Source: Chromera velia (taxonomy: Eukaryota; Sar; Chromeraceae). Taken from it: a stretch of 64,000 nt of DNA. Of this stretch, positions 11,240 through 19,100 are shown one piece after another. Position 1 is the stretch's first letter. Each line of letters begins with the position of its first letter. The notes below the pieces were generated by a model. That model ran no database searches and was not told the DNA's origin. It worked only from the letters and a program-made list of their open reading frames with translations. The translations under genes and the position numbers were made by a program. The stretch lies in the NCBI GenBank assembly GCA_018398765.1, contig JAHBMJ010004548.1:11897-75896 (forward strand), given 5' to 3'.

Positions 11240-14200
11240 TGTTTGTCTTCGTTTGGGTCTTCTTCTCTCTCCCTTTCCATGTACCTTTCTCTCCCTCTGT
11301 CCCCTCCATGGCTTCTTTTCGTCACTTGTCTGCTTCCATTCTTTTGTTCTCTTTGTACTCTATATCCATGTGTAAGCTTTGCTGTGTCTATTTCCTTCTT
11401 TGTCCTGCGTCCCCTTTGATCGCATGCCGGCTGTGTCTATTTCCTTCTTTATCCTGCGTCCCCTTTGATCGCATGCCGGCTGTGTCTATTTCCTTCTTTG
11501 TCCTGCGTCCCCTTTGATCGCATGCCGGCTGTGTCTATTTCCTTCTTTGTCCTGCGTCCCCTTTGATCGCATGCCGGCTGTGTCTATTTCCGTCTTTGTC
11601 CTGCGTCCCCTTTGATTGCATGCCGGCTGTGTCTATTTCCTTCTTTGTCCTGCGTCCCCTTTGATCGCATGCCGGCTGTGTCTATTTCCTTCTTTGTCCT
11701 GCGTCCCCTTTGATCGCATACCGGCTGTGTCTATTTCCTTCTTTGTCCTGCGTCCCCTTTGATCGCATGCCGGCTGTGTCTAATATTTCCTTCTTTGTCC
11801 TGCGTCCCCTTTAATCGTATGCCGGCTGTGTCTATTTCTTTCTTTGTCCTGCGTCCCCTTTGATCGCATGCCGGCTGTATCTATTTCCTTCTTTGTCCTG
11901 CGTCCCCTTTGATCGCATGCCGGCTGTGTCTATTTCCTTCTTTTTCCTGCGTCCCCTTTGATCGCATGCCGGCTGTGTCTATTTCCTTCTTTGTCCTGCG
12001 TCCCCTTTGATCGCATGCCGGCTGTGTCTATTTCCTTCTTTGTCCTGCGTCCCCTTTGATCGCATGCCGGCTGTGTCTATTTCCGTCTTTGTCCTGCGTC
12101 CCCTTTGATTGCATGCCGGCTGTGTCTATTTCCTTCTTTGTCCTGCGTCCCCTTTGATCGCATGCCGGCTGTGTCTATTTCCTTCTTTGTCCTGCGTCCC
12201 CTTTGATCGCATGCCGGCTGTGTCTATTTCCGTCTTTGTCCTGCGTCCCCTTTGATCGCATGCCGGCTGTGTCTAATATTTCCTTCTTTGCCCTGCGTCC
12301 CCTTTGATCGCATGCCGGCTGTGTCTATTTCCGTCTTTGTCCTGCGTCCCCTTTGATCGCATGCCGGCTGTGTCTATTTCCTTCTTTGTCCTGCGTCCCC
12401 TTTGATCGCATGCCGGCTGTGTCTATTTCCTTCTTTGTCCTGCGTCCCCTTTGATCGCATGCCGGCTGTGAATTGCGACGATCCATGTGACACCGGAATT
12501 GATCACCTCCCTTACTTCTCACACTTGTGTGAATGTGCATGGGGTGACACGTATCTGCATGCGCTTGTATGTGTACGCCTCTGGGATTCTGATCTCCTTT
12601 TTCCCCTATCTTGTTTTTAACTTTGGAAGTATGCACACACACACACACACACACACACGTGTATGATTGCAGTCGGTTCCCCCACTCTCGTCGCACAAGG
12701 GGCCAGACATTCTTTGATGGTCGACGACCGGGGAGACCTTTTCGGCTTCGGTTCCAACATCCACGGCCAGCTGGGGCTAGAGGACAGAGGGAACGTCAGA
12801 CTGCCGACGAGAGTTGCCTCTCTCTCCGACGTTGTCGACGCGTGCGCGGGGGGGGCGTATGTCTGGACCGGGAGGCAAGGTGTGTATCCCTCTTTTTCTC
12901 TGGCCCTTTTGAGGAACAGGACGGTCATTTCTTTCGGAGACAACCGTTACGGACAGCTCGGGCGTGTGAGTGGAGATCAGGGCGGGGAGGATGGTGAGTG
13001 GAAGCCTCTGCCTGCTGAGGAACTGGAGGGCGAGAGGGTCGTTGGCGTGGCGTGTGGGGGCTTTCACAGGTCTGTCTGTCTTTCTGTCTGTCGGTGATCG
13101 TGCGTGGATCCTTTGATTGTTCGCGTCCTCTGCTCTTCTTGTTGTTTTCTCTCTCTTAAAGAAAACGAAAAAGAAGAAGAAGAAGAAAGTCATATGGTCT
13201 AGCCTTCAGCCTTTGTGTGTGTATGCCTCTCTGTCTGTCTGACTGTCTGTCTGTCTGTCTGAAGGTGGGGAGAATGAGAAGAGCACTTTTGAAATTGAAG
13301 TCCATTCTTTGTTGCACTCATTTAGCGTCTTTGTAGCTCTGCTCGCTTCTTTCAAACGTGTCATTCGCATTACCTTTTGTCCTTTTCTCCCTCCTTCCCC
13401 TTTCTCCCCACCTCCATCCCTCAGAGCCTGCAGTTGGCCTTCGTGCTTCAGTAAGGGGGAAGGATCTTTTTGAAAACTATGGGAAGGAATCTAGCGAGCT
13501 TTGCTTTATTTGAGTTTCATTTCGATTGTGATCTCTGCCCTTTTTGTCGGCGCCTGTTTTCGTCTCTTTCTGCCTCGGTGCTTGCAGTGCTGCTTGGACT
13601 GACGAGGGGAGATTATTCATGTGGGGGAGGGGAGAGAAAGGGCAACTGGGTCTCGGAGACACGGGAAACCGGCAGACTGCCTCGCTTCTCAGTCCAGCGG
13701 TGCTGGATGGAGAGGCTGTCACGCAGGTGGCCCTGGGTGGAGAGCACACCCTCATCGTCTGCCGCTCTGGGAGGCTTTTTTCTTGGGGATACAATTATTT
13801 TGGGCAGTTGGGGCATGGGACGAGTGGGAGTGGTTCGCAAATGTTGACCACGCCGTGGGGCTTTTTGTTGAGGGGAGCGGAGAGAGTGGTTGGTGTGGCG
13901 GCAGGTGATGCGCACTCTCTGGTCCTCACCTCCTTTGGAAGGGTTCTTGGGTTTGGGAGGAATTTTTTCGGCCAATTGGGGTTGCAGAGGAACCATTTCT
14001 TTCCAACTCCCCAGTGGGTGGCGGTGGGAGTGATAGAGATCGCTGCAGGCGGCCGGCACTCCTTCGTTCGTGTAGAGGACGGAAGAGTTTTCTCCTTTGG
14101 GAGGAATGAGGAGGGTCAATTGGGTCTTGGACACTCGAGCGATCAAAGAGAGCCTGTGGAGGTTGAGGGAGTGAGGGCGGAGAGGCTGTGGAAGGGGGGG

Positions 14201-16039
14201 TCTCTGTCTGACTCATCGCTTCTGATCAGCGAGGGCGGGGTGGTGGGTGCAGGGAAGAACAGGGAAGGACAGCTCGGCTTGGGTGGAGGGGGGGGTCTGA
14301 GTAATTTGGAGCTCTCGTTCGAGCCCCTTTTAGGTGAGTTATAGTTTCCCTCGGGAATGCATGTATGAGTGGACGGAAGACACTTCCTTCGCATTGGCAT
14401 TGCGTTGCTTGGCGGCTGCATATTTACATGAGCGTTCAGCATTGGTGAAATCGCTGATGGATGCATATGAAACACCGCAGACACATGGACGCACAGGTGC
14501 ACGCATACGTCAACGTCTCTGCATTCTTCCTTTCTGTCGGCATCCACAGATTCTTTCCTCTGATTCAAGAGATCCAACCACAAATGTTTTGTCTTTTCAC
14601 GACGTCGTCGACACCTTCTGTTTGGTCCCCTTTCTGTCTGGATGTACGAGATTTGTGTGTGCAGCGACGTTTGAGTGTCCTCCATCCGTAATTCACTTCC
14701 AGAATGACCCGGGTGCATCCTTCTGGCGATCCTCGAGGGATTCGTTCGCCCACTTCTTCCCCTTCTCCTCTCTCGACCGTAAAGGAAACCGTCGCGGCGG
14801 CAGCGCCTCTCGAATTCACACCGAGTTCTCACCTCCAGTTGAGCCGAGGATCTTTGACGTTGGAGAGCCTGAGAAGATCCTGGTGCAAGTGACAGACTCC
14901 ATGTCACCGCAAAATGAAGTCATGTGCGAATTTATTGTCAAAATCAACGGTGAGTCTCCTAGCTGCTTCAACTCTTCTCCTTTCTTGCGCCTTTGAAGTC
15001 AAACAAAATGAAAGACGGAATGCGCGAAAGAAATTGATCCTCGTCCGACATTCATTCTTTTTCTGTGTGTGGCTGTCCATTGCCTCGTCAGTTCGCACTG
15101 TAAGACCTTCCCGTCACACTTTTGCGTAGGTCTGCCTGGTTCTTCAAACGGCCTGCCTTTCGTCGGCACTCACTTAGCTGCTGCCTATCTGTTTCATGGA
15201 ATCGTGTTCTCTCGCTCGAACTCCAGCTTTTGAGACACCATTCGACCTCCGGTCTCTCTTTGTGTGCAGATACCGAGTCCCCCCTTCTTACCTGCTCACC
15301 TCCACTGACACTAAACGTCAGTAGACGCATGCCCCCCCTCACCTTTCCCCCACCCGAGGCGATTCGTGACAACGTCGACGACCCCCTCAACATCACCCTC
15401 TCCTACAGCCACGTGAACGGGTCGGACGCGGGGCCGCTCTTCGAGTCGGCAGACACTAACACTCAGTCTGTGCAGGTGCGGGTAGAAGGAACCGACCGGG
15501 CAGGAAACAAGGGCAGCTGCATCATCGTTGTGACTGCAGACAGGTGCCCCTCCAACTCAGAAAGAGACACTGCAGACTCTGCCTGTCTGTGCAAGTCAGT
15601 CAGTCAATCAGTAGTTCAGTCACTAAACGACCCAGAGAGTTTTCCCCCCAGCGTTGTGTGGGGGAATGATGGTGAATCATAAGGAGGGAACTTTCTTTCA
15701 TTGCGACGGACAGACGGGAGACATTTGTTTCGTTTCAGGAATTGATCAAGCTGTTAATCCTTCCACTGGGTACGTTCATGCAGCTCTGGGTACTATCGCG
15801 ATCCAACCGCCTGGGAGAGAGACGCGCGGACTGTCTGTCTCCCCTGTGACCAGAACAGCGACAGCCCCCGCGGAAGCACGGACCGCTCCCAGTGTACCTG
15901 CAGGTCGGTTTGTCAGTCGGCCAATCACTCAGAGAGTCAGAGAAACAAAAGCGTCCTGGAGGTGACGAGAAAGTCACTATTTGAAAAAGTAGATGGTTAT
16001 TGAGAAACTCTGAAGGGAACGGTCATTGTGTCATCGAAT

Positions 16040-16078
<39 letters not shown>

Positions 16079-16097
16079 CTCTCTCTCTGTCTCTCTG

Positions 16098-16131
<34 letters not shown>

Positions 16132-19100
16132 TGTGTGTGTCTGTGTGTGTGTGTCTGTGTGTGTGTGTGCATGTTTTTCTCTTTGTCACACACAGACACA
16201 CTCATTCTGCAACGCAATCAGTAATGCGGCTTCCTCTCACTCACTCACTTACTTACTCACTCACTCACTCACTCACTCACTCATTCTGTTCCTCTTACAA
16301 GCCCACTCAAGGCGACAATGATCATCTTATGATGTTGCGGCGCGTGCATTATATGCACGACGTTGTGTTTTTGCAGGGAGAACTTCTATCGGAGTCCGCC
16401 AGAAGAGGGGTTTTCATGCCGTCCGTGTGACTCCAACAGCCAAAGCAAAAGGGGGAGCACCCATTCCTCCGACTGTCTCTGCAACAGGGGATTCTACAGG
16501 GACCCATCTGTCCCTAACACCTCCATCTGCAGGCAGTGCATCCCCAACAGTCACAGCTCTATCGGAGCAACCCACCCTTCTCAGTGTTTCTGCACGAAAG
16601 GGCACTATTTCTCTCCCGCAGACACGAAGAATTCTGAAGGAAGACCGGTCGTCTCCCTTCTCGGCATCATTATTCACAACGACCCCCTCAGTGTGTTCAC
16701 CTCAGGCACGTGCGAACAGTGTCCGATACACGCCGAGTGCAGTGGTGAGCCCTTGACAGACCCCCAAGTGTCCGAAGTGCTTAGGCGCAGCCGCCTCGCG
16801 AAAGCCCTAGCGGGTCGGGTGGCAGGCCGCAGAAAGCTTCAGTTAGAGAGCGATAGCAAATGTGAGGCTGAATCCAAGCCCGTCTCGCCATTGCGCCTCC
16901 TGGAGGCACACTCTCAGGACAGCTCCCAGCAGACGCTGAAACAACTAATTGCGCACCCCCGTCCCGTCCCTCATGGGAACTTCTCGCTGGTCCAGCGCTG
17001 GCCCCACGCAGTTGTAGTCCCATGCCCATTCGAGGGATCCTGCTCTTCTGTTGAACCTGGGCAGGAAGACCTTGCCGACGCTGTCAGCCTTCTGCAGATG
17101 CACTTCCAAGATGAGACTGCGGGAACTGTCTGTAACGAGGGACATGAAGGGGTGAGTTGGAAGGAATTGTGCGGATATTTACGTTTGTTTTCTCTCTAAC
17201 TTCTTCTTCTCTCAGGCTGACATTATTTTCTGTGATTCTCTCTTGTTGACTCTGGCTAAGTGTCGGCTTCGTCTATCTGTTCCGTTTTCTCCCTCTCGAG
17301 TCGCTTTCAGCTCCTTCCTACGAGTTCCGCCCAACCGCTCTTTCGTTGAAGCAAAGTCTGTGTTTTTGAGATGTGGAATTGCTATCGATCGTGTCTCTGT
17401 CCATCCCTGAGCGCATGCGGCTGCAGCCTGTGTGCAGTGAGTGCAAAAAAGGCCGGGTGCTTCTGAGGAGGGGGATGGAAATACAGTGCCACGACTGCCC
17501 TCCACCACGTGTGAGGGTCTGGACAGCGCTCGGCCTTTTCCTTCTCATGCTGGCGTTGGTTCTGGGGTACACATTCATGGTCACGAAGGACAACCCGAAA
17601 ATGGATGTGCCTGAGCACGCAGTTGCTACGAAGATTTTGACAGTCTTCCTCACTGCTTTGGGCTTCCTCGCAGACCTTGCGCGCCCTGCATTTCTCGTTT
17701 TTCGAGATGAACTGGCAACCTGGGAAATAGAAAGAAAAAATGGTGGGTGGGGGTTAGGGGCAGCGTCGTCTTTAGCAAGGGCGGCAGAGGACGTTCTGAA
17801 CTTTCTGCGAAACATTCCAACCATCGGGGAGGTCTTCAGCATGAAATGTCTGTTTGATCTCTTCGAATGGACAACGGAAGAGAAACACTTGGCAGGTCGG
17901 GAACTGCTCTCCCTGTTTGTGCCGGTTGGGGTGATCTGCCTGATCGGTACGATTGGTCTGATGGTGGTTCTGTCCAGCTACTGCGGTGATGGAAAGCAGA
18001 AGAGGGAGGGCCGAGAAGGATAGCAAGGAAAACAGACACGCTCTAGCATCCCCCTGCCACCCCTTCAATCAAAAAAAGGGGGTGTGGCGGCGAATGCTAG
18101 GGACGCACAAACTACCGGTGCTCTTGCCGGTATGCACGGGGGGGGTCTTATAGATGCCAATGCGGTGGAGGCTGGCGAGTGTAAACCTGATATTGAGAAG
18201 CGCTTGTCAGAACCCTCCCTATCTTCCTCCGTGGACAGCTTCGCGCGGGTTTGCAAACGTTTTCGCATGCGACTAGCCTTCAACCGACGGTTTCTGGGGA
18301 TTTTCCGCCACACATTCGATCGAGAGACAAGCATCTGGGTGCGGCTGCTCTCTCTGCATCAGGACATGACCCCTGTCATTCTGTCAACCCTTTTCCTCTG
18401 GGCCTCCTCCCTCGTCAGCGCTCCCCTCGCATCCCTGAGGTGCGAACCTCTCCATCCCTCCCTCACAGAGCGCCGCCTCCACCTGTTCCCCTCCATCTCG
18501 TGTCACTGGCCCCTCCGAAAAAATGATCCCTACTCCCGTTGGTGGGGTGTATCTCTGGGTGTCTTGTTAGCTGGAGTCTTCGGGGTTCCCCTTCTGATTG
18601 CTTCTTTCATGCTGTTGAACAGTTTCCACATCATTGAGAGACAGGGAAAGGAGAGGGTGTCTGCAAGAAGGAATGGAAAGTTGAGAGAGGGGGGTGCAGA
18701 CGAAAGAAGGGCAGACACAGGAGACGGGGAGGAGAGCGCGGGGGGGGCATTGTCAGGAGAACAGAGTCTCCCTGCAACTCACCATGCGTTGATGCAGAGC
18801 AGCGGCCGCATGCGCCTGGCTTCGTTCAGCAGGCAGTTTAGTCTGCTGCTTGGCGGTTATCGTGAGAAGGTCCTTTTCTGGGAGCTGCTCATCTTTGCGC
18901 GGCGTCTCAGCATTCCCCTGTGCCTTCTGGCACCGAGCACATCAGCGCGATACAACATTCTCAACGTTCATGCCGTCTTATTTCTACTGCTTCAGACGAT
19001 TGTGCGACCCTACAGATCTTCATCCCTCAACTGGCTGGAGACGTTCTCTCTCACTGTCTGGTTCTTTGGTGTGACTGTTGTGAAGGTCTGTCGGTCATGC

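Noticed and set aside
11382-12466. Regular array as a possible CRISPR
   Set aside because: The 49-bp units are directly adjacent with no unique spacers, and the setting is an intron of a eukaryotic gene.
14143-14907. 254-codon minus-strand open frame over the second RCC1 and first HYR exons
   Set aside because: Antisense to recognised domains. Its translation has no family features.
16677-16720. Possible 58-nt intron inside the last GCC2/GCC3 exon (GTCGTCT to CCTCAG)
   Set aside because: The phases of donor and acceptor do not match, and the frame is open without splicing.
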